Assembly (NCBI GenBank): GCA_963726315.1
Contig: CAVSBZ010000001.1
Span: 558,001-622,000 of the forward strand
Reading direction: 5' to 3'
Source of the DNA: FEB-25 sp963726315
GTDB lineage: Bacteria; Chloroflexota; Anaerolineae; Anaerolineales; UBA4823
Length of the DNA: 64,000 bases
Made by a program: the position numbers and the translations under genes. Positions 34,324 to 42,993 of the stretch are shown here, in pieces; position 1 is the first letter of the stretch, and every line of letters starts with the position of its first letter. The notes under the pieces were generated by a model that saw only the letters and a list, made by a program, of their open reading frames with translations, did not search any database and was not told where the DNA came from.

Positions 34324-35681
34324 TCAAGCGAACAATTTTAGCGATAATCACTGTCTTAGCGATTGCTGGTTCCCAATTCCTCCCCGTGCAGGCAGCCTCG
34401 TCCTCACAGGATCACCTGCCAACTACGCCCATCCAGCATCTTGTGGTTCTGTTGCAGGAGAACCACACCTTCGACAACTACTTTGGCACCTACCCTGGCG
34501 CAAATGGGCTGCCGGCCGGTACGAAAATGCCGGTTGACCTAAGCAATCCCAAGGCTGGATATGTTTCTCCATGGCACATCGGAAATTCCACCATCACCGA
34601 TCTCAGCCACACACCAGCAGCTTTTCGTGATCAATTTAATGATGGCAAGATGGATGGGTTCGTCTCAGGATTGAATGCTCGCAACCAGGATGGCAAGCTG
34701 GCGATGGGATATTATGATGGCACCGATATACCCTACTACTGGAACCTGGCTGATAATTACGTGCTCTTTGACCAGTTTTTTAGCTCAGCCCAAGACGGCA
34801 GCTTTGCCAACCACATGTATTGGGTGGCAGCCGTACCACCCATCACCCCTAAAGGGGTAAGCCTTTCAGTTACGCTCGCGGACGTACCGACAATTTTCGA
34901 CAGCCTCCAGGCCGCCGGTGTCTCGTGGAAATTCTACGTCCAGAACTACGATCCGACGATTACCTACAGGACTGCTGCCACTCGTGGTAACAGGGCTTCG
35001 CAAGTCATATGGGTACCTCTCCTCAATTTCGACCGTTTTATTGATGATCCCGTATTGTCCAGCCACATCGTCGATCTTAGTCAATATTTCGTCGATCTGA
35101 CTAATGGGACCCTGCCTGCTGTCGCTTATATTGTCCCATCTGGCGCTAGTGAACATCCCCCAAGCAACCTGATGAGTGGCCAGCGCTTCGTAAAATCCAT
35201 CATCCAGGAGCTGATGCGCTCCTCTTCCTGGGATAGTTCAGCCTTCCTCCTTTCCTATGACGATTGGGGCGGTTGGTATGACCACGTCGCGCCTATCCAG
35301 GTCGACCAGTATGGTTATGGATTGCGCGTCCCTACAATACTAGTTAGCCCATATGCCAAAAGCGGCTACATCGATCACACTGTGCTGGATTTCACCTCGA
35401 TGCTCAAGTTTATCGAGCAAAATTGGAATATCACACCTCTCTCTACACGTGATACCAGTGCTAATAATTTCCTGTCGGCTTTCGATTTTACCCAGGCACC
35501 GCGCTTACCTAATTTTCTTCCTCTAACCCGTATCACGGCAATCCCACCTAAAAAGGATGCCACCAATGTGATTTATCTCGGATATGGGGGTGCATTATTC
35601 CTGGCAATGTCGTTCGTCACCCTCGCTAATTTCCGCTCCCGCCGCAAGAAATCCCATGATTCCCGGGAGGCTACAAAATGA
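34320..35681 (+). CDS. Exported phosphoesterase (phospholipase C / acid phosphatase family), membrane anchored
   Basis: 453 residues. Signal peptide (ILAIITVLAIAGSQFLPVQA), then the phosphoesterase family core: HLVVLLQENHTFDNYFGTYP, DQFFSSAQDGSFANHMYW, LLSYDDWGGWYDHVAP and GLRVPTILVSPYAKSGYIDH, carrying the metal-binding Glu-Asn, Asp and His residues. Near the C-terminus a membrane helix (YLGYGGALFLAMSFVTLANF) precedes RSRRKK, so the enzyme is held on the outer face of the membrane. It would cleave phosphodiesters or phosphomonoesters, perhaps on lipid or cell-wall glycans. It overlaps both neighbours by 4 bases. Confidence 0.88.
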   Translation: MIKRTILAIITVLAIAGSQFLPVQAASSSQDHLPTTPIQHLVVLLQENHTFDNYFGTYPGANGLPAGTKMPVDLSNPKAGYVSPWHIGNSTITDLSHTPAAFRDQFNDGKMDGFVSGLNARNQDGKLAMGYYDGTDIPYYWNLADNYVLFDQFFSSAQDGSFANHMYWVAAVPPITPKGVSLSVTLADVPTIFDSLQAAGVSWKFYVQNYDPTITYRTAATRGNRASQVIWVPLLNFDRFIDDPVLSSHIVDLSQYFVDLTNGTLPAVAYIVPSGASEHPPSNLMSGQRFVKSIIQELMRSSSWDSSAFLLSYDDWGGWYDHVAPIQVDQYGYGLRVPTILVSPYAKSGYIDHTVLDFTSMLKFIEQNWNITPLSTRDTSANNFLSAFDFTQAPRLPNFLPLTRITAIPPKKDATNVIYLGYGGALFLAMSFVTLANFRSRRKKSHDSREATK

Positions 35682-37150
35682 TAAAACGCTTACTGGCAGC
35701 AGCATTGCTATCAATCTTATTTGTGCTTGGCATGCAGTGGGTTTCTGTAAACCCGGTGTACGCCACTGCGCTGAACGGGAGCAGCCTCGCACCCTCAACT
35801 ACTTCCTCCAAATTCATCGTGACTGGTCAGAATCTCCCCTCCCTCGTTGTCGGTGATCTTCATCCTCATCCGTCCATCCGGATAATCGCTCCGCCGTCCA
35901 CCTCGTTTGCCACGACCAGCCTGCATGAAGTTGCCATTATTTTAAATGGCACTGATCAGGTCAACCTCACCGAGCCGATAACTTTAACTGGCGTCCTCAC
36001 CGATTTATCTACTCGCCAGGGGATCCCTGATAAAACCATCACTTTTTCCACTTTTGGGGTGGTGCTGGGCCAGACCCATACCGACAGTAATGGCGCTTAT
36101 CAGATTGAGATACATAGAGACTTGCCTGCGGGTAAATACCAGGTGACAGCTGCCTTCAAAGGCGCGCATCTGCTCGCACCAGCTTCGACCGTTTTCTCCA
36201 TTGAGATAAATCCAGCTACATTTACGGTCCAAACTGTGCCCGCGGTTGCTGGTATCACTTTCCAAATGGATGGACGGCTTTTCGTTTCTGGTCAAGATGG
36301 TAGGGCATCCATCAATGTTAATCATGCGGGTTCGTATCGCCTGGATATGCTTATCGACCGATATAGCAACCCTTCAACGGAAGTGAAATTTGGGCGCTGG
36401 AGCGATGATTTCTTCCAGCCATACCGAAATATCACTGTACCTTCCAACAAGGTCACCCAGGTGGGTCTTACCATATACCACAAAGTCAACCTGAAGTTTT
36501 TCGACCTGGAGGGCTTCCCGGTTGATCCATCCCGCATCTCTGAAATCACGATCCGAAGCGTTCAGGGAGATTCGTTCACGCTCAAGCCAGGAGATTCCCC
36601 CTGGATGCCTTCCAGTCGCACCGCACGCTATCATACCGGACTAGAGGTGACCGACCTGATGTATTCAGTGAACAGCGTCACCATCGATGGGTCCAATGTG
36701 GTGAACTCAGCCCAACAGCGTTTTTATGCCAAACAAAACGACACCTGGCCCATTTCCTTGCTGCTATACTCGCTGCACGTTACCGTCCGGGATGCACTGT
36801 TTGCATCTCCCACTGGTAGCGCGATCGAGGTGGTTTACCCCAATGGGCAAGCTACCCGTTATCCACTGGATCCATCCGGACGGATGGACCTGCATGCCCT
36901 GGCGCGTGGTATTTACCGTGTCAACCTGATCGGCAGCAAAGGGCTGGGCACAAGCACACCCGTGGCTCTGTCACGCAACCAAACGGTCAACCTTAAAATC
37001 GTCACCCGGGCTGATATGGCTGTGGTTGGCATTGGTGGCATGCTATTTGCCGTTGGGTTGATTATTTATGGTCGGCCGTGGCTGCTGGGGTATTTCCTGC
37101 GCCGTAGGCGCTACTCTTCCCGCATGATGGGAAAGGATTTCGGCTCATGA
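35678..37150 (+). CDS. Exported, membrane-anchored protein with a carboxypeptidase-regulatory-like fold
   Basis: 490 residues, family not recognised as a whole. Signal peptide (LLAAALLSILFVLGMQWVSV), a beta-rich domain around residues 85-170 like bacterial Ig or carboxypeptidase regulatory domains (LTGVLTDLSTRQGIPDKTIT, TDSNGAYQIEIHRDLPAGKY), a second one near 380-440 (VYPNGQATRYPLDPSGRMDL), then one membrane helix (MAVVGIGGMLFAVGLIIYGR) and a basic tail (RRRRYSSR). No catalytic motif is evident. Its plan matches both neighbours, with which it shares 4-base overlaps; a structural or scaffold role at the cell surface is a guess. Confidence 0.72.
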   Translation: MIKRLLAAALLSILFVLGMQWVSVNPVYATALNGSSLAPSTTSSKFIVTGQNLPSLVVGDLHPHPSIRIIAPPSTSFATTSLHEVAIILNGTDQVNLTEPITLTGVLTDLSTRQGIPDKTITFSTFGVVLGQTHTDSNGAYQIEIHRDLPAGKYQVTAAFKGAHLLAPASTVFSIEINPATFTVQTVPAVAGITFQMDGRLFVSGQDGRASINVNHAGSYRLDMLIDRYSNPSTEVKFGRWSDDFFQPYRNITVPSNKVTQVGLTIYHKVNLKFFDLEGFPVDPSRISEITIRSVQGDSFTLKPGDSPWMPSSRTARYHTGLEVTDLMYSVNSVTIDGSNVVNSAQQRFYAKQNDTWPISLLLYSLHVTVRDALFASPTGSAIEVVYPNGQATRYPLDPSGRMDLHALARGIYRVNLIGSKGLGTSTPVALSRNQTVNLKIVTRADMAVVGIGGMLFAVGLIIYGRPWLLGYFLRRRRYSSRMMGKDFGS

Positions 37151-38280
37151 GGTCAGGCCGACGAACCGCCTCTGTCTGGGTATTGTTCCTACTAGTGCTG
37201 TCATTGCTGCTAGCAACCTGCACTACCGTGCATGCCCAATCTTCCACCACTACCGCCACATCTACGCAGCCAGCATTACCCACACCTCCAAAAGATCCCG
37301 TCCCGGTGTTGGCGTATTATTACATCTGGTACGATTCCAATTCCTGGGACCGTGCCAAGACCGATACACCCCTCCTGGGCACTTATACCAGCGACGACCT
37401 CACCGTGATGCGCAAGCATATCCAGGAAGCTAAGGCTGCCGGGATTGACGGCTTTATCGTCAGCTGGAAAAGCACCGATGTGCTCAACCGCCGCCTTGAC
37501 CAGCTGGCCCAGGTGGCTCAGGAGGAAAATTTCAAGCTGGTGATCATCTACCAGGGCTTGGATTTCAGCCGCAACCCGCTGCCGGTGGAAAGGGTCGCAA
37601 ATGACCTGGATGTATTCATTCAGCACTATGCCAGCCTGCCTGTATTTCAATTGTTCTCCAAGCCGCTGGTGATCTGGTCGGGCACCTGGAAATTCAGCCC
37701 GCAAGACATTAGCCAGGTAACTGCCACCCGGCGGGAAAAACTGTTGATCCTCGCTTCAGAGCGCGATCTTGCCGGCTACACCCGCCTGGCTACCATGGTG
37801 GATGGCAATGCATACTATTGGTCCTCGGTAAACCCCGCCACATTTCCCGGCTACGCAGATAAGCTCCTCAAAATGAGCGAGGCGGTGCATGCCAATGGCG
37901 GTTTGTGGATCGCCCCAGCCGCCCCGGGTTTTGACGCCCGCCTGATCGGCGGTACCACGATCGTTGACCGCAACAATGGTGATACCTTCCGCACTGAGAT
38001 CAACACTGCCATGAGTTCCTCCCCCGATGCCCTGGGGATCATCAGTTGGAATGAGTTCAGCGAAAATTCCTACATCGAGCCCTCTCAAAAATACGGCACG
38101 CAGTACCTGGATATTTTATCAACCATCCACGCTGCTGCTCCTCCGCAGATCGTCGAGTTTGACTCCAGCATCCCCCTGCAGACGTTCCCCGAGGTGATCC
38201 CTGAATCGCGCGTTATCTCCCTGGGAATACTCGCCATGCTCATCCTGGTCAGCTCGATTGCCATCATTCGTCGCCGATAA
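37147..38280 (+). CDS. Exported GH99-like (endo-mannosidase-type) protein, membrane anchored
   Basis: 377 residues. Signal peptide or anchor (ASVWVLFLLVLSLLLATC), then a barrel resembling glycoside hydrolase family 99/71 proteins: PVLAYYYIWYDSNSW at the first strand, AKAAGIDGFIVSWKSTD, KLVIIYQGLDF, SKPLVIWSGTWKF, and ALGIISWNEFSENSYIEPS near the end, the last containing the family's W-N-E-[FW]. A C-terminal helix (VISLGILAMLILVSSIAII) is followed by RRR. By family it would cleave or bind alpha-mannose-type linkages; the substrate may be the glycan made by the glycosyltransferases upstream. Confidence 0.8.
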   Translation: MRSGRRTASVWVLFLLVLSLLLATCTTVHAQSSTTTATSTQPALPTPPKDPVPVLAYYYIWYDSNSWDRAKTDTPLLGTYTSDDLTVMRKHIQEAKAAGIDGFIVSWKSTDVLNRRLDQLAQVAQEENFKLVIIYQGLDFSRNPLPVERVANDLDVFIQHYASLPVFQLFSKPLVIWSGTWKFSPQDISQVTATRREKLLILASERDLAGYTRLATMVDGNAYYWSSVNPATFPGYADKLLKMSEAVHANGGLWIAPAAPGFDARLIGGTTIVDRNNGDTFRTEINTAMSSSPDALGIISWNEFSENSYIEPSQKYGTQYLDILSTIHAAAPPQIVEFDSSIPLQTFPEVIPESRVISLGILAMLILVSSIAIIRRR

Positions 38281-38483
38281 CCCATCAGGTTATTGTTAAA
38301 CCGTTATCGCTCGTTGATCATCAGATGATATCCATGCGCTCTGCCAGATGGATCACCTGTCAATCGAACTCCATTATTCATCCTTCAGCGCGCGCGTTCA
38401 CCTTCACTTAAGCTAATAACCTGACTTCCGGGGTAAAATAACAACCTAAGTCGTTGTTCATCTAATCATTATCTGGAGGTCAC

Positions 38484-40283
38484 ATGATCAAAATGCTCTC
38501 GGGCGATGAAGCTGTTGCCCGCGGTGCCTGGGAGGCAGGTGTCGCCGTGGCTTCAGCCTATCCGGGCACTCCCAGCACCGAAATTCTGGAAGACCTGGTG
38601 CATTATCCCAATGTATATACCGAATGGGCACCCAACGAGAAAGTTGCAGTAGACGTCGCCATCGGGGCGGCCTATGCTGGGAGGCGCGGGCTGGCTACCA
38701 TGAAGCACGTCGGGCTCAATGTGGCCGCCGACTCCTTTATGTACGCCTCCATGACGGGCATGGAAGCCGGGTTGGTGATCGTCTCTGCCGATGACCCCGC
38801 CATGCACTCCAGCCAGAACGAGCAGGATAACCGCACCTTCGCCAAGTTCGCCCGCATCCCCTGCCTGGAGCCTTCAGACAGCCAGGAAGCCAAAGACATG
38901 ACCATCGCTGCTTTCGGACTGAGCGAGCGCTTCGATACGCCGGTCCTGCTGCGTCTCACCACCCGCATCTGCCACTCCACCAGCGCCGTTGAGTTGGGCG
39001 AACGCGTAGACGGTATGACCACTGAACCCAAACCTTTCCCGCGCAACCCCGCCAAATACGTAATGGTGCCCGGCAACGCCGTCAAGCGCCATCCGCTCAT
39101 CGAACAGCGCATCCTGGATATCGCCCAATTCGCCGAGACCTTCCCCTTCAACCGCATCGAGCCGGGCGATGCTTCCTTGGGCATCATTACCTGTGGGGTG
39201 GCGTACCAGTATGCCAAAGAAGTCTTCCCAACCGCTTCCATCCTGCGCCTGGGTATGACCTGGCCTCTTCCCGGTCAGCTGATCCGGCAGTTCGCTGCTT
39301 CTGTCGAGAAGCTCATCATCCTCGAAGAGCTGGACCCATTCATCGAAGAGGCTGTGCGCCTGATGGGCATCCCGGTGGAAGGCAAGAGTATCTTCCCCCT
39401 GACCGGCGAGCTCGACCCGCGCGTGGTGCGTGAATCGGCCATTCGCGCCGGTCTGTTGCCCGCCTCTGCCCACGTGCCTCTGCCTGCAGTTGATGTGGGA
39501 CCGCTGCCTGCCCGTCCACCCGTACTTTGCCCGGGTTGCCCCCACCGCGGGGTATTCTACGTGCTGAACAAGCTCAAGGTGCCGGTCAACGGCGATATCG
39601 GCTGCTACACCCTGGGGCTCATCCCACCGCTCAGCGCTATCCATTCCTGTGGCTGCATGGGTGCTGGCATCGCCGTGGCGCATGGAGCCGTCAAAGCTGG
39701 CAGCCCCGAGCATCACGTGGCGGTCATCGGAGATTCGACCTTTTTCCACACCGGCATCCCTGCCCTTATCAACACCGTCTACAACAAGAGCCCCGTGATT
39801 ACTATCATAATGGATAATCGCGTCACCGGTATGACCGGTCACCAGCAGAACCCCGGCACGGGCCTCACCCTGCAGGGTGATCCAACTACTGCCATCGAGC
39901 TCGAGCCGCTGGTGCGCGCCCTAGGCATCCGCCAGGTTAAGACGGTTCCCGCGTATCACGTCGCCGAGATCGAAGCCACACTGAAAGAGTATCTGCTGCT
40001 GGACGAGCCGGCGGTGCTCATCACCCTCGAGCCGTGCGTGCTCCTGCCCGAGATGCGCAAGACCTGGACGCCTCTCGATGTGATCGCCGACCAGTGCAAC
40101 GGCTGCGCTTTGTGCTTCCGCATCGGCTGCCCGGCAATCCTGAAGAGCGACGAGCTGGATGCCCGCCTGCAGCGTCCAAAGGCGCTGATCGATGCTGCCC
40201 TGTGCACCGGCTGTGAGGTGTGCGCCCAGATTTGCCCGCGCGATGCCATCACTTTCCGACCGGTTGAAGTGAGCGAGGTGTAG
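38484..40283 (+). CDS. iorA: Indolepyruvate ferredoxin oxidoreductase, alpha subunit
   Basis: Oxidatively decarboxylates aryl pyruvates from aromatic amino acids to aryl-acyl-CoA, reducing ferredoxin. 599 residues. Begins MLSGDEAVARGAWEAGVAVA, with the pyrimidine-binding region AYPGTPSTEILEDL and a GVAYQYAKEVFP block. The TPP-binding domain is seen as CPGCPHRGVFYVLNKL, GDIGCYTLG, GAGIAVAHG, IGDSTFFHTGIPALIN and DNRVTGMTGHQQNPGTG. The C-terminus has two ferredoxin motifs (CNGCALCFRIGCP and CTGCEVCAQICP). The ATG at 38484 has GGAGG upstream. iorB follows after one base. Confidence 0.95.
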   Translation: MIKMLSGDEAVARGAWEAGVAVASAYPGTPSTEILEDLVHYPNVYTEWAPNEKVAVDVAIGAAYAGRRGLATMKHVGLNVAADSFMYASMTGMEAGLVIVSADDPAMHSSQNEQDNRTFAKFARIPCLEPSDSQEAKDMTIAAFGLSERFDTPVLLRLTTRICHSTSAVELGERVDGMTTEPKPFPRNPAKYVMVPGNAVKRHPLIEQRILDIAQFAETFPFNRIEPGDASLGIITCGVAYQYAKEVFPTASILRLGMTWPLPGQLIRQFAASVEKLIILEELDPFIEEAVRLMGIPVEGKSIFPLTGELDPRVVRESAIRAGLLPASAHVPLPAVDVGPLPARPPVLCPGCPHRGVFYVLNKLKVPVNGDIGCYTLGLIPPLSAIHSCGCMGAGIAVAHGAVKAGSPEHHVAVIGDSTFFHTGIPALINTVYNKSPVITIIMDNRVTGMTGHQQNPGTGLTLQGDPTTAIELEPLVRALGIRQVKTVPAYHVAEIEATLKEYLLLDEPAVLITLEPCVLLPEMRKTWTPLDVIADQCNGCALCFRIGCPAILKSDELDARLQRPKALIDAALCTGCEVCAQICPRDAITFRPVEVSEV

Positions 40284-40284
40284 C

Positions 40285-40917
40285 ATGAGAGACTCAATCA
40301 ATTTCCTGCTGGCGGGTGTGGGTGGTCAAGGGACCATCCTCGCCAGTGATGTTTTGGTCAATGTTGGTCTGGCGGCAGGCTATCAAGCCAAGCAGGCTGA
40401 AGTGCACGGCATGTCGCAGCGCGGCGGCAGTGTCACCAGCTTTGTGCGCTGGGGTCAAACGGTTTACTCGCCCCTGGTGGGAGCCGGGGAAGTGGATGTT
40501 TTTCTGGCGTTCGAGAAAGCCGAGGCTTTACGGGGCCTGAACCAGCTGCGCATGGGTGCCCTTGCACTGGTCAACCTGGCTGCCATCGAACCGGTCACGG
40601 TCACCTCCGGCGGTCAGCCTTATCCCAACGACGAAACACTGCACCAGAAGATCTCCGAAGTCACCCGCGAAGTCATCTACGTGGACGGTGAAGCCCTCGC
40701 CCTCGCCCTGGGAAATGTCAAAGCTGCCAATGTGGTCCTGTTGGGAGCGCTCTCAGCACTGATGGAACGGGAAGGTTTGACGGGAAGTGAGCTTTCTGCC
40801 GATACCTGGCTGAAAGTGATCATCGCCAGGGTGCCACCCAAATACGCTGACCTCAACCGCCAGGCATTCCACGCCGGACGTGAGGTAGTTATGCAAACCA
40901 ATCAGCTACCTTACTAA
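40285..40917 (+). CDS. iorB: Indolepyruvate ferredoxin oxidoreductase, beta subunit
   Basis: 210 residues of the gamma-type domain of 2-oxoacid:ferredoxin oxidoreductases: NFLLAGVGGQGTILASDVLV, the conserved AEVHGMSQRGGSVTSFVRWG, and EVDVFLAFEKAEALRGLNQL. Complete in length. It starts one base after the iorA stop, so the two subunits are made together. With the ADP-forming acyl-CoA synthetase it could yield ATP from aromatic amino acids. Confidence 0.95.
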   Translation: MRDSINFLLAGVGGQGTILASDVLVNVGLAAGYQAKQAEVHGMSQRGGSVTSFVRWGQTVYSPLVGAGEVDVFLAFEKAEALRGLNQLRMGALALVNLAAIEPVTVTSGGQPYPNDETLHQKISEVTREVIYVDGEALALALGNVKAANVVLLGALSALMEREGLTGSELSADTWLKVIIARVPPKYADLNRQAFHAGREVVMQTNQLPY

Positions 40918-41215
40918 TCACAATGTTAAAATCATGACGATCACGCTAATTGATTGACAGGGCTTTTTCAGAGTATTGCACGCTAAAATAATTGGGGTCT
41001 TGGAAACAAATCTTAAACGGGGGGTTGTACTGCAAGATATCCTTGTAGAAACGACCAGAATGCTTTGCCTAAATATATGTTACAATTATTGTCTATTTCG
41101 TAGTATTTTCTGTAAGTAAATCCGCTCATCATTTCACTGGGGGAATAGGCGTACAGGTTTATACCAGCTTTGCACTCGCTTTACCACGATCAAGAACGAT
41201 TTAAGGAGGTATTTC
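40918..41215. other. Intergenic region between iorB and the DUF3237 gene
   Basis: Just under 300 bases, AT-rich around 41070-41110. It ends with AAGGAGG before the GTG start of the next gene. I see no gene or strong hairpin. Confidence 0.5.
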
Positions 41216-41656
41216 GTGCATCTAGAATTTATCTGTGATATGGATATGATCTATCATGAAGAGCCACTCACCGGTGAGAAATTCTTACTGGTGCGCCCAT
41301 ATGGTGGAGAGGAAGGCTCAGGATTTGGAGAGGGAAGCGGAACGGTGACAGGACCAAAGATTAATGGAAGGATGCATTGGGTCAACCACCCTCATCGTCG
41401 AACGGATGGGACCATGTTGCCGGATGCCCAAGGGATCATTTTGACTGACGATAAGGCAATCATTATGGTCAGCCTTCAAGGTCGAACAGTTTTCGAGCAG
41501 GAACAAGGAACACAATTGCTCAGCGTCATTTTTGAGGCAGAAGCGGAATCATATCGCTGGCTCAATAACACTCTCTGTATCTTTGAAGGTTTAATTGACG
41601 CTGAACGTTTGCAGATGCATGCAAAAGTATATGCCTGTCGCAGTGATCTAACCTGA
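41216..41656 (+). CDS. DUF3237 family protein
   Basis: 146 residues, GTG start with a strong AAGGAGG. It has the DUF3237 pattern of a small beta-barrel: an N-terminal strand with LEFICDMDM, GSGFGEGSGTVTGPKINGRM, HRRTDGTMLPDAQGIILTDD, a strand-turn-strand ending in VIFEAEAESYRWLNNTLCIF and a C-terminal MHAKVYAC. Family function is unknown to me. It is isolated, so context gives no clue. Confidence 0.75.
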   Translation: MHLEFICDMDMIYHEEPLTGEKFLLVRPYGGEEGSGFGEGSGTVTGPKINGRMHWVNHPHRRTDGTMLPDAQGIILTDDKAIIMVSLQGRTVFEQEQGTQLLSVIFEAEAESYRWLNNTLCIFEGLIDAERLQMHAKVYACRSDLT

Positions 41657-41683
41657 TTAGAATCACGATGAGTAGGCGAACGA

Positions 41684-42007
41684 TCATCCTCCACCTTTCA
41701 GGTTAAGCAGCACCACCCCACCGATGATCAATACCAACCCAAGCAGCTTGGGGATATTCATCAATTCGTGGAACGCCACGATACCGATGGTGGCGATCAT
41801 CGCGGTACCCAACCCCGACCAGATGGCGTAGGCCGTGCTGACCTCGATCTTTTTGAGTGCCAGCGCCATGAAAACGAAGCTGACGGCGTACATCGCGAAC
41901 ATCAACACGGATGGCAGGAGGCGTGTCAGCCCCTGCGAAACCTTCATCATGGTTGTGCCCACCACTTCGGTGAGGATGGCAATCAGCAGGTAGATCCAAA
42001 ACAGCAT
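41684..42007 (-). CDS. Small multidrug resistance (SMR) family transporter
   Basis: 107 residues with four membrane helices and the SMR signature: the essential glutamate in LLIAILTEVVGTTMMKVSQG, then SAYAIWSGLG-like VSTAYAIWSGLGTAMIATIG and IPKLLGLVLIIGGVVLLNL. Works as a dual-topology dimer, exchanging protons for cationic compounds or guanidinium. The start at 42007 has GGGAGG upstream. A single gene rather than a pair, so a homodimer of the EmrE/Gdx type; which of the two cannot be decided by eye. Confidence 0.92.
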   Translation of the reverse strand: MLFWIYLLIAILTEVVGTTMMKVSQGLTRLLPSVLMFAMYAVSFVFMALALKKIEVSTAYAIWSGLGTAMIATIGIVAFHELMNIPKLLGLVLIIGGVVLLNLKGGG

Positions 42008-42103
42008 GTTAAACCTCCCTCGTCAAAGGAAAATAGTGGAATCCAGATGTCCGGCTTCCCGATGGTGCCTGAGCGGTTAAGCCGCAAACTCGCGGGTGGT
42101 CTA

Positions 42104-42877
42104 TCACCCAATCCTGACGCATCTCATGGAAATCGAGCCGCCCCATAGTTTGTCGGCAAAGAAGCTGACCGGATCCGTCTTCTCCTTCAACCCGAGCACG
42201 TATAGCAGCGGTAGGTAATGTTCGGCTGAATTCACCGCCAGCAAAGCTGCGTTGCCATATTTCTCATAATGGATGATCGAGTCGTGGTCACCCTCCAGGA
42301 TCCACTGGGTGACTTTAGTATCATAGTCAGCAGCCCAGTCGAAGGCTTTATCCTCCCACACCATCATGCGCAGGTTATGCACGATGTTGCCACTCCCCAC
42401 GATCAGCACACCCTCCTGGCGCAGCGCTGACAGTTTCTGTCCCAGCTGGTAGTGATAAATAGGATCATGCGACCGGTCTAGGCTCAGCTGCACCACCGGC
42501 ACGTCTGCCTGCGGGTACATCCGGCACAACACCGACCACGTCCCGTGGTCCAGCCCCCACGACTGGTCGGGCTGCACCCGGGTTTCACCCACCAGCTTGA
42601 TGACCCGCTCCGCCAGCTCAGGCGATCCCGGGGCGGGGTACTGCTTCTCGAATAACGGGCGCGGGAAGCCGTAGAAATCGTGGATCGTGCGTGGTGCCTG
42701 CATCGCCGTCACCTGTGTGCCGCGCGTCTCCCAATGCGCCGAGACGCACAGGATGGACTTGGGTGCGGGGATTTGCCGGGCGGCTTCCTGCCAGGCAAGG
42801 CTAAACTCATTATCTTCTATGGCATTCATCGGGCTGCCGTGCCCGAGGAACAAAACTGGCATTTGAGTGTTATCCAT
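42104..42877 (-). CDS. LigB-type extradiol dioxygenase (4,5-DOPA dioxygenase-like)
   Basis: 257 residues of the YgiD/DODA group, non-heme iron or zinc enzymes that cleave aromatic diols. Seen: LFLGHGSPMNAIEDN with the first His, CVSAHWETRGTQVT with the second, SWGLDHGTWSVLCRMYP, and VLIVGSGNIVHNLR with another. Length and order match the family. I begin at ATG 42877 (MDNTQMPVLF), where similarity begins; an upstream ATG at 42949 would add 24 residues unlike the family. Divergent from the lipid kinase. The substrate is unknown. Confidence 0.88.
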   Translation of the reverse strand: MDNTQMPVLFLGHGSPMNAIEDNEFSLAWQEAARQIPAPKSILCVSAHWETRGTQVTAMQAPRTIHDFYGFPRPLFEKQYPAPGSPELAERVIKLVGETRVQPDQSWGLDHGTWSVLCRMYPQADVPVVQLSLDRSHDPIYHYQLGQKLSALRQEGVLIVGSGNIVHNLRMMVWEDKAFDWAADYDTKVTQWILEGDHDSIIHYEKYGNAALLAVNSAEHYLPLLYVLGLKEKTDPVSFFADKLWGGSISMRCVRIG

Positions 42878-42958
42878 TTTATAGGTATGTCCTGTTTCAA
42901 AGTGAAATAAAGAATGCCTAAATTTACTACCGATTGCCTGCAATGGCAAGAAAACGCC

Positions 42959-42987
42959 TTAACCGAACATCGGTCGGCTGATATAAT
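42959..42987 (+). promoter_or_regulatory. Promoter of the lipid kinase gene (leaderless)
   Basis: TTAACC (42959-42964), 17 bases, TATAAT (42982-42987), CGCCCC, then ATG at 42994. The spacing places the transcription start at the start codon. No ribosome-binding site is present. Confidence 0.6.
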
Positions 42988-42993
42988 CGCCCC

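Noticed and set aside
38874..39842. A 322-codon minus-strand frame over iorA
   Set aside because: Antisense shadow in high-GC DNA; His- and Asp-rich low-complexity protein, no domain, whereas iorA is complete on the plus strand.
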